Shown here piece by piece: positions 51,480 to 61,040 of a stretch of DNA of 64,000 nt. The stretch comes from Sphingobium terrigena (lineage in GTDB: Bacteria > Pseudomonadota > Alphaproteobacteria > Sphingomonadales > Sphingomonadaceae). The stretch covers positions 62,001 to 126,000 of the forward strand of contig NZ_QVRA01000011.1 of NCBI RefSeq assembly GCF_003591655.1. Direction: 5' to 3'. The translations under genes were made by a program, and so were the position numbers. Numbering within the stretch: the first letter of the stretch is position 1; the number at the start of each line of letters is the position of its first letter. The notes beneath the pieces were generated by a model that made no database searches, was not told the DNA's origin, and saw nothing but the letters and a program-made list of their open reading frames with translations.

Positions 51480-51560
51480 GGCACCCTGCCAAAGCTGTTA
51501 GCTGACCCCGTCGCATCCCTCCGCTAGACCGGGCACGATAACCCACTGGAAGGATGCCCG

Positions 51561-52019
51561 ATGATCGACCTTAGCCGCACCCATCATAAGGGCATTACCG
51601 TTCCCGACATCGACCGGGCGGTGGCCGATTATAGCGCGGCGCTGGGGCTGACCTTCGCGTCGATCCGCGATTTCAATCCTTTGCCCTTCTGGACGCCGGA
51701 GGAAGGCGCGCGGGAGATCAGCGTGCGCGCCACTTATTCGCTGGGCGGGCCGATCCATCTGGAACTGGTGCAGGGCAATAGCCGCTTTTACGATACCGCC
51801 AGCCCAGCTGGCGCGCGCCATATCGGTGTTTGGGTGGATGATCTGCCCGCCGAAGCGGACCGTCTGGTGGCGGCGGGCTGGACACCGCGCGCGGCCAACC
51901 TGCCGCCGGAACAGGGCTATGGCGCGATCGCCTATCTGACCTCGCCCGATGGCGGCTTGCTGGTCGAGCTGATTTCGACCATATTGAAACCCGCGATCGA
52001 CGAATGGCTGGGTGAATAG
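51561..52019 (+). CDS. VOC family (glyoxalase/bleomycin-resistance fold) protein
   Basis: 152 residues; one vicinal oxygen chelate unit pair: HHKGITVPDIDRAVADYSAA in the first half and GARHIGVWVDDLPAEADRL in the second, with candidate metal ligands His and Glu (LVELISTI). The superfamily includes glyoxalase I, dioxygenases and epimerases, so the reaction is not assignable. Adjacent recR and def do not add a clue. Confidence 0.88.
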   Translation: MIDLSRTHHKGITVPDIDRAVADYSAALGLTFASIRDFNPLPFWTPEEGAREISVRATYSLGGPIHLELVQGNSRFYDTASPAGARHIGVWVDDLPAEADRLVAAGWTPRAANLPPEQGYGAIAYLTSPDGGLLVELISTILKPAIDEWLGE

Positions 52020-52071
52020 CGCGATGCAGCGCATCGCTTGAAATCCTGCGTCTTTCCGCTATTTTAGAGCC

Positions 52072-52602
52072 ATGGCCATTCTTCCCATCCTTGAGGCGCC
52101 GGACCCGCGCCTGCGCACCATTTCGACCCCCGTGGAGTCGATCGACGCCGATCTGCAACGGCTGATCGACGACATGTTCGAGACGATGTATGACGCGCCG
52201 GGCATCGGCCTGGCCGCGATCCAGGTCGGCGTGCCAAAACGGGTGCTGGTGATGGACCTTCAGGAGCCGGAATCGGACGCGGAGGATGCGCCCCCGGTCA
52301 GGAAGCCGATGGTGTTCATTAACCCCGAAATCCTCAAGGAATCGGAGGATCTGTCGGTCTATAATGAGGGCTGCCTCTCCGTTCCCGACCAATATGCCGA
52401 GGTGGAGCGCCCTGCAACGATCCGCGCCAGCTGGATGGACCGCGACGGCCGCATCCATGAAGAACAGCTTGAAGGGCTGCTCGCCACCTGCCTCCAGCAT
52501 GAAATGGATCATCTGGAGGGCGTCCTCTTTATCGACCATCTCTCGCGCATGAAGCGCGACATGCTGATGAAGAAACTGACCAAGGCCCGCCGCGCCGCCT
52601 GA
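52072..52602 (+). CDS. def: Peptide deformylase
   Basis: 176 residues. The three PDF motifs are present: [17 protein letters not shown] and [12 protein letters not shown] (HEMDH zinc site). It removes N-formyl from nascent proteins. The C-terminus [18 protein letters not shown] is usual. It follows the VOC gene by 52 bp and ends just before a bidirectional hairpin repeat. Confidence 0.97.
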   Translation: MAILPILEAPDPRLRTISTPVESIDADLQRLIDDMFETMYDAPGIGLAAIQVGVPKRVLVMDLQEPESDAEDAPPVRKPMVFINPEILKESEDLSVYNEGCLSVPDQYAEVERPATIRASWMDRDGRIHEEQLEGLLATCLQHEMDHLEGVLFIDHLSRMKRDMLMKKLTKARRAA

Positions 52603-52608
52603 CTGGCG

Positions 52609-52698
52609 CCCGTCATCCCGGCGAAAGCCGGGATTTCGCTCCTTCTGGCGCGACGCTGGAAAGACAAGGGAGATGCCAGCCTTCGCTGGCATGACGGG
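52609..52698. repeat. Paired REP hairpins between def and phoB
   Basis: Two hairpins, CATCCCGGCGAAAGCCGGGAT (left, at 52613) and ATGCCAGCCTTCGCTGGCAT (right), flanked by CCCGTCAT and ATGACGGG as outer arms. It lies in the 104-bp gap between convergent def and phoB, so it may serve as a terminator for both. Confidence 0.75.
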
Positions 52699-52706
52699 GT
52701 ACTGTG

Positions 52707-53408
52707 TCAGCTCACCCCATCGGTATCCAGCGCATAGCCCGCCGATCGCACGGTGCGGATGATGTCCTGAAACTGGCCATCGCCGTTGATCGCCTTGCGC
52801 AGGCGGCGGATATGGACGTCGACGGTGCGCAGCTCGATGTCGCTGTCCTGTCCCCACACGCTGTCGAGCAGCCGCTCGCGCGAGAATACCCAGCCGGGAT
52901 GCTCCAGAAAATGGCGCAGCAGGCGGAATTCGGTGGGACCAAGCGGGATCACCTGTCCGCCGCGCCGCACCTTGTGTCCCACTGTGTCCATCTCGACGTC
53001 GGCAAAGGTCAGCGTCTCCCCCGCCAGCGCCGGACGCACCCGCCGCAGTACCGCGCCGACCCGCGCCACCAGTTCGCGCGGGGAGAAGGGCTTGGTCACA
53101 TAATCGTCCGCGCCCGTCTCCAGCCCGCGCACCCGATCCTCTTCTTCACCGCGTGCGGTCAGCATGATGATCGGCACATTGGCGGTGCCATTGGCGCGGC
53201 GCAGGCGGCGGCACACTTCGATCCCCGACAGGCTTTCCACCATCCAGTCGAGCAGCACGATGTCGGGCACATTTTCCTGCGCCATCAACAAGGCTTCCTC
53301 GCCATCGACCGTATGGGCGACCTCGAAATCCTCACGCTTGAAATGCCAGATCAGCAATTCGGCCAGCGCCGCGTCATCCTCGACCAGCAGCATTTTTGCA
53401 CGGGCCAT
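52707..53408 (-). CDS. phoB: Phosphate regulon response regulator PhoB
   Basis: 233 residues from the ATG at 53408; the frame upstream overlaps phoU. Receiver domain with MLLVEDDAALAELL and the phosphoacceptor Asp in IVLLDWMVE, then TKPFSPRELVARV. The OmpR-type winged helix has FRLLRHFLEHPGWVFSRERL and RTVDVHIRRLRKAI. It activates Pho-box promoters in phosphate starvation. The phoU stop lies 5 bp upstream. Last gene of the pst-pho operon. Confidence 0.96.
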   Translation of the reverse strand: MARAKMLLVEDDAALAELLIWHFKREDFEVAHTVDGEEALLMAQENVPDIVLLDWMVESLSGIEVCRRLRRANGTANVPIIMLTARGEEEDRVRGLETGADDYVTKPFSPRELVARVGAVLRRVRPALAGETLTFADVEMDTVGHKVRRGGQVIPLGPTEFRLLRHFLEHPGWVFSRERLLDSVWGQDSDIELRTVDVHIRRLRKAINGDGQFQDIIRTVRSAGYALDTDGVS

Positions 53409-53413
53409 GGTCT

Positions 53414-54106
53414 TTATTCCTCCGCCGCCGCGCCGCCGCGGTCGCGGTCGGGCAGGGTCTGGCCCGTGGCCGCATAATAGACCATCTCTGCGACATTGGT
53501 CGCATGGTCGCCGATCCGTTCGATATTCTTGGCAATGAACAGCAGATGCGCACATTCGCTGATCGTCTTGGGATTTTCGACCATATAGGTCACCAGCGTG
53601 CGAAACACGCTGTTGTAGAAATCATCGACCACCGTGTCGCGCTCCACCACGGCCACGGCCAGATCGGCATCGCGCGCGGCAAAGGCGTTGAGCGCGTCAT
53701 GCACCATTTCGCTCGCCACCTGTGCCATGGATGGCAGCAGCGACACCGGTTCCAGCGTGCGCTGGTTGGCGGTGATTTGCGGCACGCGCTTGGCGATATT
53801 CTTGGCATAGTCGCCGATGCGCTCGACCACGCCGACGATCTTGAGCGCGGCGATCACGTCGCGCAGATCGTTCGCCATCGGCGCGCGCAGGGCAATCACC
53901 TGAATGACCAGCTTCTCGACTTCCGCCTCGATCGCGTCGATGCGCTTGTCGTCGGCTACCACCTGCGCCGCCAGCACCAGATCCTGCCGTTGCAGCGCCG
54001 TCATCGCGCTTTCGATGGCCGCTTCGGCCCGCCCGCCCATTTCCGCGATCAGGCCGCGCAGCCTGTCGATATCCTCGTCGAACGCTTTGATCGTATGTTC
54101 AGCCAT
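53414..54106 (-). CDS. phoU: Phosphate signalling protein PhoU
   Basis: 230 residues from the ATG at 54106 with GGGAG 8 bp upstream. Two PhoU repeats of three helices each are visible: DRLRGLIAEMGGRAEAAIES with KRIDAIEAEVEKLVIQVIAL, then AFAARDADLAVAVVERDTVV with IAKNIERIGDHATNVAEM. It links the Pst transporter with PhoR to keep the Pho regulon off when phosphate is plentiful. Confidence 0.96.
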   Translation of the reverse strand: MAEHTIKAFDEDIDRLRGLIAEMGGRAEAAIESAMTALQRQDLVLAAQVVADDKRIDAIEAEVEKLVIQVIALRAPMANDLRDVIAALKIVGVVERIGDYAKNIAKRVPQITANQRTLEPVSLLPSMAQVASEMVHDALNAFAARDADLAVAVVERDTVVDDFYNSVFRTLVTYMVENPKTISECAHLLFIAKNIERIGDHATNVAEMVYYAATGQTLPDRDRGGAAAEE

Positions 54107-54136
54107 ATTCGTCTCTCCCGCTATCAGCCCCAAAAA

Positions 54137-54925
54137 TCAGCCATAGCGACCGGTGATATAATCCTTGGTCCGCTCCTGCGTCGGGTTCGTAAATATGTCG
54201 CTCGTCACGCCATATTCGACCAGATCGCCGAGGTGGAAGAAGGCGGTCCGTTGCGACACGCGCGCGGCCTGCTGCATATTGTGGGTCACGATGACGATCG
54301 CATAGCGGCCGCGCAGCTCGTGGATCAGCTCCTCGATCTTCGCCGTCGCAATCGGGTCCAGCGCGGAACAGGGTTCGTCCATCAGGATGACCTCCGGCTC
54401 CACCGCAATGGCGCGGCCAATGCACAGCCGTTGCTGCTGCCCGCCCGAAAGCGCGGTGCCGCTGTCATGCAGCCGATCCTTCACTTCCTCCCACAGGCCA
54501 GCGCGGCGCAGCGATTTTTCGACCACCACGTCCAGGTCCGCCTTGGCATGGGCCAGGCCATGGATGCGCGGCCCATAGGCGATATTTTCGTAGATCGACT
54601 TGGGGAAGGGATTGGGCTTCTGGAACACCATGCCGACCCGCGCGCGCAGCTGCACCACGTCCATCGACGGGGAATAGATATCCTCGCCATCCAGCGTGAT
54701 CATGCCTTCTACCCGCGCGCTGGCGACGGTGTCGTTCATGCGGTTCAATGTCCGCAGGAAGGTCGACTTGCCGCAGCCCGACGGGCCGATGAAGGCGGTG
54801 ACATGGTCCATGTCGACATCAATGGACACGCCCTTGATCGCCTGCTTCGCGCCGTAGAATACCTTGACGTCGCGGGCCGACATTTTTGGGTTGGCAATGG
54901 CCAGAGGATTTATTGCTTCGGTCAT
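54137..54925 (-). CDS. pstB: Phosphate ABC transporter ATP-binding protein PstB
   Basis: 262 residues from the ATG at 54925, 8 bp after the pstA stop; a GTG at 54940 would overlap pstA. Walker [19 protein letters not shown], the Q-loop [15 protein letters not shown], signature [16 protein letters not shown] and Walker [14 protein letters not shown] are PstB-specific in context. It powers high-affinity phosphate import. Confidence 0.97.
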   Translation of the reverse strand: MTEAINPLAIANPKMSARDVKVFYGAKQAIKGVSIDVDMDHVTAFIGPSGCGKSTFLRTLNRMNDTVASARVEGMITLDGEDIYSPSMDVVQLRARVGMVFQKPNPFPKSIYENIAYGPRIHGLAHAKADLDVVVEKSLRRAGLWEEVKDRLHDSGTALSGGQQQRLCIGRAIAVEPEVILMDEPCSALDPIATAKIEELIHELRGRYAIVIVTHNMQQAARVSQRTAFFHLGDLVEYGVTSDIFTNPTQERTKDYITGRYG

Positions 54926-54933
54926 GGGTGCGT

Positions 54934-56175
54934 TTACCACCGTGTTTCAAACTTGTTGCGCAGATAGATGGCCAGACCATTCATCGCGAGGAGGAAGGCC
55001 AGCAGCACGATGATCGCGGCCGACGTCTTTTCGACAAAGCCCTTGGACACTTCATCGGACCACAGGAAAATCTGCACCGGCAACACCGTCGCCGGATCGC
55101 TGATCCCGCCCGGCGGGGTCGCGATGAAGGCGCGCATCCCGATCATCAGCAGCGGCGCGGTTTCGCCCAGCGCGCGCGCCATGCCGATGATCGTGCCAGT
55201 CAGAATGCCCGGCAGCGCCAGCGGCAGTACATGGTGGAACACCACCTGCACCGGCGACGCACCAATGCCGAGCGCCGCGTCGCGGATGCTGGGCGGCACC
55301 GACTTGATCGCGTTGCGCCCGGCAATGACGATGACCGGCATCGTCATCAGCGCCAGCGTCATGCCGCCGATCAGCGCCGCGGATCGCGGCAGGTGCAGGA
55401 AGTTGAGAAAGATCGACAGGCCCAGCAGGCCGAAGATGATGGAGGGGACAGCGGCCAGATTGTTGATCGATACTTCGATAATGTCGGTCCACCACGCCTT
55501 GGGCGCATATTCCTCCAGATAGAGGGCGGTCGCCACACCCACCGGGAAGCTGAGCGCCAGCGTCACCAGCATCGTCAGCAACGATCCCTTGAATGCGCCC
55601 CAGATGCCTACCTGGGTCGGATCGGTGCCGTCGCTTGCCGTCAGGAAGCTCCAGTTGAAACCGGTGGTCAGCAGGCCCGCCTTGCGCAGCCGTTCGACCG
55701 CCGCTTCCGCTTCTGGCGCGCCTTCATGCTTGGCGGCGAGGTCAATGGTGGTGGAGGCCGGGACGCGGATCGTCACCGTCCGCCCCAATATCGCCGGATC
55801 GGCCTTGATCGCGTCGCGGATGCTGATCCAGGCGGTCGATGACAGCAAGGCATCGGCGTCGGCACCCAATGCTTCCTTGGCGACCTGTCCCGTCACCATC
55901 GGCAGGTTGGCATTGGCCAGCGCCGCGTCGGTGATATTGGCCGGATCGAGCAGCAGCGGCGAGGCCGGGAAGTCGATCTGGAGCGCAATCTCGGTTCGGG
56001 TGAAGCCGCGCAGCCCGTTGCCCATCATCGTGAACAGCAGGAAGGCCAGGAAGGCGGCAGACAGCGCCACGGCAAACAGCCCGGCGAATTTGAACCGCCG
56101 CTCCGCCGCATAGCGCCGCGCAATGCGCTTGCGCATGTCGTCCGACTTCCAGTCGGTAGGGTTGCGAGTTGTCAT
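54934..56175 (-). CDS. pstA: Phosphate ABC transporter permease PstA (with DUF3333 domain)
   Basis: 413 residues. The N-terminal DUF3333 region has one helix ([20 protein letters not shown]) and a large periplasmic portion, seen in alphaproteobacterial PstA proteins but not in E. coli. The BPD_transp_1 core follows ([19 protein letters not shown] to [15 protein letters not shown] helices), with [20 protein letters not shown] as the EAA loop. It forms the channel with PstC. Confidence 0.95.
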   Translation of the reverse strand: MTTRNPTDWKSDDMRKRIARRYAAERRFKFAGLFAVALSAAFLAFLLFTMMGNGLRGFTRTEIALQIDFPASPLLLDPANITDAALANANLPMVTGQVAKEALGADADALLSSTAWISIRDAIKADPAILGRTVTIRVPASTTIDLAAKHEGAPEAEAAVERLRKAGLLTTGFNWSFLTASDGTDPTQVGIWGAFKGSLLTMLVTLALSFPVGVATALYLEEYAPKAWWTDIIEVSINNLAAVPSIIFGLLGLSIFLNFLHLPRSAALIGGMTLALMTMPVIVIAGRNAIKSVPPSIRDAALGIGASPVQVVFHHVLPLALPGILTGTIIGMARALGETAPLLMIGMRAFIATPPGGISDPATVLPVQIFLWSDEVSKGFVEKTSAAIIVLLAFLLAMNGLAIYLRNKFETRW

Positions 56176-56187
56176 GATATGCTTTCC

Positions 56188-56288
56188 CCGTTCGGGCTGA
56201 GCGAAGTCGAAGCCCTCTGTTGAGCGCAGCGAAGCACAGAGCCTTCGCTGCGCTCAGGTGAACCCTTCGACAGGCTCAGGGCGAACGG
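56188..56288. repeat. Palindromic repeat between pstC and pstA
   Basis: Outer arms (56188-56212 / 56265-56288) are imperfect inverted repeats of the CGGGCTGAGCGAAGTCGAAG / CTTCGACAGGCTCAGGGCG type, a repeat known in sphingomonad genomes. Inner perfect 14-bp arms are at 56221-56234 and 56243-56256. Fills the 130-bp gap in the operon. Confidence 0.8.
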
Positions 56289-56305
56289 ATGTTGGGTGTT
56301 GCGGC

Positions 56306-57700
56306 TCATTCGTAAGCCTCGCGATATTTCTTCACGACCCGCAGGGCCACGATGTTGAGCAGCAACGTGACGACGAACAGCACCAGTCCCAGCGCAAAGG
56401 CCGCCAGCGTCTTGGCACTGTCAAATTCCTGGTCGCCGGTCAGCAGCTGGACGATCTGGGTCGTCACCGTGGTCACGCTGGCAAAGGGATTGAGCGTCAG
56501 GTTGGCGGCCAGACCAGCGGCCATCACCACGATCATCGTCTCGCCGATGGCGCGGCTGACCGCCAGCAATACGCCGCCGACCACGCCGGGCAGGGCGGCG
56601 GGGATCAGCACCTTGCGGATCGTCTCGCTGGTGGTCGCGCCCATCGCCAGGCTGCCGTCGCGCATCGACTGCGGCACGGCGGCGATGCTGTCGTCGGCCA
56701 TGGAGGAGACGAAGGGAATGATCATCACCCCCATCACCAGACCCGCCGCCAGCGCGCTTTCCGACGAAGCGCCATGGATGCCGATCATCACCGCAAAGTC
56801 GCGGAGGGCCGGCGCAATGGTGAGCGCCGCGAAATAGCCATAGACGACCGTCGGCACGCCGGCGAGCATCTCCAGCGTCGGCTTCATCCATTTGCGCACG
56901 ACGGGCTTTGCATATTGGGTCAGGTAGATGGCGCTCATCAGGCCCAGCGGAATGGCGACGACCATGGCGATGATCGCGCCGATGAAGATGGTGCCCCAGA
57001 ACAGCGGCACCGCGCCGAACGCATCTTCATTGCCATAGCCCATCGCGGCTGACTGCGGCGACCATTTGGTGCCGAACAGAAAGTCCAGCGGATTGACCAT
57101 GGAGAAGAAGCGGAAACTTTCCCACAGCAGCGAGGCGACAATCCCCACCGTAGTCACGATCGCCAGCAGCGACGCGACCAGCAGCGTCGCCATCACCAGC
57201 CGCTCGACCCGTGTGCGCGCCCGGAAATCGGGGCGGACGCGGGTGAAGGCATAAGCGCCGCCGGCAAAGGCCAGCACGATCGCCAGCACCGCGCCCGCGA
57301 CGCCATATTTGTTGATCGCAGCGCGATAGGGTTCGACCAGTCCCTGCGCCAGCGGGTTGAACGCCCCGGCCTGCGCGCCCGTCGCGATCGACCGCGCCTC
57401 GCCCAATATGGCGGAGCGCGAGAAATCGTCCATCGGCAGGCTCTGCGCCGCCGGATCGGCCAGCACCGCCTGCGTTACCAGACCGGGCGCGATATTGGCC
57501 CAGACGGTGAGGAACAGGATGGCCGGGGCCAGCGTCCACAAAGCCACATACCAGCCATGATAGCCCGGCAGCGAGTGAACGGCATCACGCCGCCCGGTTG
57601 CCCGCGCCACGGTCTGCAAACGCAGCGCGCGGGCGCGGGCGCTGACCCAGGCGATAGCGCCCAGGCCAGCGAGCAGCAGGAAAAGTGCGGGACCGGTCAT
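56306..57700 (-). CDS. pstC: Phosphate ABC transporter permease PstC
   Basis: 464 residues. About eight helices; the large N-terminal part (ALFLLLAGLGAIAWVSARAR) with a periplasmic segment precedes the permease core. FGTKWSPQSAAMG, AKPVVRKWMKPTLEMLAGV and the EAA-loop SLAMGATTSETIRKVLIPA are PstC motifs. Partner of PstA. Located between pstS and pstA in the phoR-pstSCAB-phoUB block. Confidence 0.95.
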   Translation of the reverse strand: MTGPALFLLLAGLGAIAWVSARARALRLQTVARATGRRDAVHSLPGYHGWYVALWTLAPAILFLTVWANIAPGLVTQAVLADPAAQSLPMDDFSRSAILGEARSIATGAQAGAFNPLAQGLVEPYRAAINKYGVAGAVLAIVLAFAGGAYAFTRVRPDFRARTRVERLVMATLLVASLLAIVTTVGIVASLLWESFRFFSMVNPLDFLFGTKWSPQSAAMGYGNEDAFGAVPLFWGTIFIGAIIAMVVAIPLGLMSAIYLTQYAKPVVRKWMKPTLEMLAGVPTVVYGYFAALTIAPALRDFAVMIGIHGASSESALAAGLVMGVMIIPFVSSMADDSIAAVPQSMRDGSLAMGATTSETIRKVLIPAALPGVVGGVLLAVSRAIGETMIVVMAAGLAANLTLNPFASVTTVTTQIVQLLTGDQEFDSAKTLAAFALGLVLFVVTLLLNIVALRVVKKYREAYE

Positions 57701-57708
57701 TATGGCCC

Positions 57709-58767
57709 TTACTTCAGCTTGGAGCCGTCAAGCACGGTCAGCGCCTTGACCGTTTCGGCACTGGCCTTGCGCACATCTTCGGGTGCCGCGACCATGCCGC
57801 GCTTGGTCAGCGCGCCGTCGGGCGACCAGTTGGCGGCAAAGGCGTTGAGGAAGCCCTGCAAGCCCGGAATGGCCGCGATATGCGCCTTCTTCACATAGAT
57901 ATAGAGCGGACGCGCACCGGGATATTGGCCGGTCGATACCGTCTCATAGGTCGCCTCGACGCCGTTGATCGGCACGTCCTTGAGCGTATCCTTATTCTCT
58001 TCCAGGAAGCTGTAGCCGAACACGCCGACCGCATTGGGGTTTGCGCCCAGCTTTTGCACGATCAGATTGTCATTCTCGCCCGAATCGACATATTTGCCGT
58101 CCTCGCGGACGCGGGTGCAGGTCGCCTTATATTCGTCCTCGTTCTTTTCCTTCAATTCCTTCATCGCCGGGTCGGACTGGCATCCCTTTTCCAGGATCAG
58201 TTCGGCCAGCGAATCGCGCGTGCCGCTGGTGGACGGCGGGCCAAAGACGGAAATCGCGATGGCGGGCAGGGTGGGATCGACATCCTTCCACGTTTCCGCC
58301 TTGTTCGGGCCCTTGCCATAGGGGTTGGCGGCCAGCGCCTCATAGACGATCTTGGGGGTCAGCTTGTAGCCGGGGCCGTTCTTGGCTTCGGCAAAGGCCA
58401 GGCCGTCGACGCCGACCTGCACTTCGATGATGTCCTTGACGCCATTGGCCGCGCACATATCAAATTCGGACTTCTTCATCCGGCGCGATGCGTTGGCGAT
58501 GTCGGGATGCTGCGCACCCACGCCCGCGCAAAACAGCTTCATGCCGCCACCGGTGCCGGTCGATTCGATGATCGGCGACTTCATGCCGGGATTGCCTTGA
58601 ACGAACAGTTCGGCAACCGCCGTGGCGAAGGGATAGACAGTCGACGAACCGACCGCGCGGATCTGGTCGCGGGTCTGGCCTGCACCGCCGCTGCCGCTCT
58701 GGTCGCCACAGGCGGACAGGGAAACAACGCTCAATGCCGTTGCGGCGAACAAGGTGAATCTATTCAC
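57709..58767 (-). CDS. pstS: Phosphate-binding protein PstS
   Basis: 352 residues from a GTG at 58767 with GGAGG 5 bp upstream, which decides it over the ATG at 58782. A lipobox (VVSLSACGD) suggests a lipid-anchored periplasmic protein. AVGSSTVYPFATAVAELFV and IESTGTGGGMKLFC bind phosphate; NEDEYKATCTRVREDGKYV and GYSFLEENKDTLKDV are PstS-like. A Pho-box-like repeat lies about 84-113 bp upstream. Confidence 0.95.
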   Translation of the reverse strand: MNRFTLFAATALSVVSLSACGDQSGSGGAGQTRDQIRAVGSSTVYPFATAVAELFVQGNPGMKSPIIESTGTGGGMKLFCAGVGAQHPDIANASRRMKKSEFDMCAANGVKDIIEVQVGVDGLAFAEAKNGPGYKLTPKIVYEALAANPYGKGPNKAETWKDVDPTLPAIAISVFGPPSTSGTRDSLAELILEKGCQSDPAMKELKEKNEDEYKATCTRVREDGKYVDSGENDNLIVQKLGANPNAVGVFGYSFLEENKDTLKDVPINGVEATYETVSTGQYPGARPLYIYVKKAHIAAIPGLQGFLNAFAANWSPDGALTKRGMVAAPEDVRKASAETVKALTVLDGSKLK

Positions 58768-58850
58768 GGGAACCTCCATCATGCAAGGCCGCGATTCGCT
58801 GCTCGCCGCCCCCTTTGACCGGCGCTATAGGGCCGCTCCATCGCGGCATT

Positions 58851-58880
58851 GTGACATTCAGGTTGCAGTTTGATGACATA
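58851..58880 (-). promoter_or_regulatory. Pho box upstream of pstS
   Basis: On the minus strand TATGTCA-TCAA-ACTGCAA-CCTG-AATGTCA: three 7-mers spaced by 4, i.e. an 11-bp period (outer units exactly 22 bp apart), the layout of PhoB sites. A further CTGTCAT lies just upstream (58894-58900). It lies 84 bp from the pstS GTG and overlaps no gene. Confidence 0.7.
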
Positions 58881-58914
58881 GCAAAAGGCGATGATGACAG
58901 GGCCGCCATTTTGG

Positions 58915-60159
58915 TCAAACCTGCCCGCCATCCGCCTCATGCATCAGCGGCAGCAATACGGTCACGGTCGTCCCCTTGCCAAGCACGCTCGCCACGTCCA
59001 GCCGTCCGCGATGCCGCTCGACAATATGTTTGACGATCGCCAGCCCCAGCCCGGTGCCGCCCATCGCCCGGCTGCGTCCCGAATCGACGCGATAGAAGCG
59101 TTCGGTCAGGCGCGGCAGATGATCCGGGCCAATGCCTTCGCCCTCGTCCGCGACGGACAGGCGGCACATGCGACTGCCTCCCTCGGTCAGCGTGACGCGG
59201 ATCGGCGTGCCGGGGCGGCCATATTTCACCGAATTGCCGATCAGATTGTGGAGCAGTTGCGACAACTGTGCCCGGTCGCCCTGCACCGCCTGCCGCCCCG
59301 GCGCGACCTCCATCTCCACCTCGCGGCCCCGCTCGCCATGGCTGGAGCGGAATACATTGACCGCTTCGGCCACCAGTTCGCCCAGATCGACCGATGCGTC
59401 CGGCGCGCGATATTTTTCCGCCTCGATGCGCGAGAGGGAGATGAGATCGTCGACCAGCCGCTGCATCCGCCGCGCCTCGCCATCCATGATCTTGAGGAAA
59501 CGCTGCCGCGTCTCGTCATCCTTGCCCAGTTCCGGGTCGGCCAGTGTCTCGATAAAGCCCAATATCCCGGCCAGCGGCGTGCGCAGTTCGTGGCTGGCAT
59601 TGGCGACGAAATCGACACGCATCCGCTCGGCGGCATGGGTGCCGCTATGGTCGACCAGATGGACCAGGCGGCGCATGTCGGCCACTGCACCCACCGGCGC
59701 GACCCGCATCTGCCAGCGCTGATCGCGCGATCCCAGCCCCACCAGCTCGATCATGAACGGCTCGGCCAGCGGCGCGAGGCTCGCCAGCCGTTCGGCGGCG
59801 GCAGGGTGGCGGATGGCGATCCGCGCATCCTCCCCCTCGATATGCGCGCCCAGCAGGCGCAGCGCCGCCCGGTTCGCCCGCGCAATCCGCCCGCGTTCCA
59901 CCAGCATCAGCGGATCGGAAATCCCCTCCAGCAGGCTGGCGAAATCGGGATGGTCGATCAGGTCCGGCTCGTCCATTGCGGCGTCCGGCACGTCGGGCGG
60001 TGGCGTTCCGGCATCCGCCGTAATGGCCAGGACGATCACCCCGGCCAACACCGGCAGTGCGATGGCAAAGGGGGATGCACCCATCATCAAGGCAGCGCCC
60101 GTACTCAGCAAGAGGACGGCGAAGGACGCGATGATCTGGGAAGGACTGAGTCGATTCAT
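58915..60159 (-). CDS. phoR: Phosphate regulon sensor histidine kinase PhoR
   Basis: 414 residues from the ATG at 60159; the frame continues to 60234 without support. Two hydrophobic N-terminal helices (IIASFAVLLLSTGAALMM and ALPVLAGVIVLAI), a PAS-like region (EGISDPLMLVERGRIARAN), the H-box ANASHELRTPLAGILGF and ATP-binding motifs LIGNSVKYG and GGTGLGLAIVKHIVERH are present. It phosphorylates PhoB. It lies ahead of pstS rather than beside phoB, the usual alphaproteobacterial order. Confidence 0.94.
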   Translation of the reverse strand: MNRLSPSQIIASFAVLLLSTGAALMMGASPFAIALPVLAGVIVLAITADAGTPPPDVPDAAMDEPDLIDHPDFASLLEGISDPLMLVERGRIARANRAALRLLGAHIEGEDARIAIRHPAAAERLASLAPLAEPFMIELVGLGSRDQRWQMRVAPVGAVADMRRLVHLVDHSGTHAAERMRVDFVANASHELRTPLAGILGFIETLADPELGKDDETRQRFLKIMDGEARRMQRLVDDLISLSRIEAEKYRAPDASVDLGELVAEAVNVFRSSHGERGREVEMEVAPGRQAVQGDRAQLSQLLHNLIGNSVKYGRPGTPIRVTLTEGGSRMCRLSVADEGEGIGPDHLPRLTERFYRVDSGRSRAMGGTGLGLAIVKHIVERHRGRLDVASVLGKGTTVTVLLPLMHEADGGQV

Positions 60160-60257
60160 GGTTACCGCACTGGATTTGTCGCGTATTTGCTGCGATGTCA
60201 GGTCCAATAGCGTGCAATCATGACGCTTTGGCAAGCCCGATAGCGGATCAGGATCAG

Positions 60258-60698
60258 ATGAGCGAGCCGATGACCGGACAGGATGATGACCAGCAGCCCG
60301 AATTGGCTGCGCCGGCCGATACGCCCGATCTGGCTGTGCCGTCGCGTCGCCAGCTGCTGATGGGGGGCGCAGCGGCGGCCTCCGCGATTGTGTCGATCCG
60401 CCCGGCGCTGGCCAATACCGCAGCTTCTGTCCTCAACTGCACCATTCCCGTCCCGGACGCCAGCCGGGCGGGCAATCTGATCGCCCCCAATGGCCAGCTG
60501 GTTCCCGTCGGGACGCCGGGTGCCTTTCCCGGCACTGGCCGCGCTTTCACTGGTGAGCAGGTCAAGCAGGCGCTGCGCGGCCGCCCGCTGCCCGGCACCA
60601 GCTATCAGCAGAACCAGGCCTATCTCAACTATATCCGCCGCCTCCAGTCCGGCACCAGCGGCTTCACCTGCTACGCCTCGCTCCAGATGCCACGTTAG
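60258..60698 (+). CDS. Tat-signal protein of unknown function next to the HPr-rel-A cassette
   Basis: 146 residues from the ATG at 60258 (AGGA 4 bp upstream). An N-terminal Gln/Asp-rich lead and a twin-arginine signal (SRRQLLMGGAAAASAIVSIR, cleavage after ALA) are followed by a mature part of about 85 residues containing LNCTIPVPDASRAG, repeated Pro-Gly turns and a C-terminal FTCYASLQMPR. Only two Cys remain in the mature part and could form a disulfide. I know no family for it. It lies 55 bp before the PqqD-like gene on the same strand and may be a partner or substrate of that cassette; this is inference. Confidence 0.75.
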   Translation: MSEPMTGQDDDQQPELAAPADTPDLAVPSRRQLLMGGAAAASAIVSIRPALANTAASVLNCTIPVPDASRAGNLIAPNGQLVPVGTPGAFPGTGRAFTGEQVKQALRGRPLPGTSYQQNQAYLNYIRRLQSGTSGFTCYASLQMPR

Positions 60699-60752
60699 GC
60701 ACTTGGCTACCCCTCTGCGTTAGGGCAGGGCGGACGGTGCGAGGTGGCGATA

Positions 60753-61040
60753 GTGACAGCAACGAAACTCTATCGGCGGGACGGGGCGGACGCGGTGACC
60801 GCCTGCGCGCTCGACGATATCGTTTTGCTCTATCACCCCCGGTCGGGCCAGACCCATATGGTGATCAGCCCGGTCCCCGAAATTCTCGATCAACTGGCCG
60901 ACTTCACCCCCGCCAGCGTGGCGCAGATCCATGACCGGCTGGCGCGCAGCTTCGACCTTGGCCCGGCGGACGACGCCATGCGCGAAATCGCCGCCCATCT
61001 CGACGCGCTGGTGGCGCTCGGTCTGGTGCGCCCGGCATGA
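60753..61040 (+). CDS. PqqD family peptide chaperone of the HPr-rel-A system
   Basis: 95 residues from a GTG at 60753 with GAGG 8 bp upstream; a GTG at 60744 is too close to that site. The sequence VTACALDDIVLLYHPRSGQT with VPEILDQLADFTPASVAQI is the PqqD/RRE-like winged-helix fold that binds leader peptides of ribosomally made peptides; this subfamily accompanies HprK-related kinases. Its stop overlaps the kinase start (ATGA), so they are translated together. Confidence 0.8.
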   Translation: MTATKLYRRDGADAVTACALDDIVLLYHPRSGQTHMVISPVPEILDQLADFTPASVAQIHDRLARSFDLGPADDAMREIAAHLDALVALGLVRPA

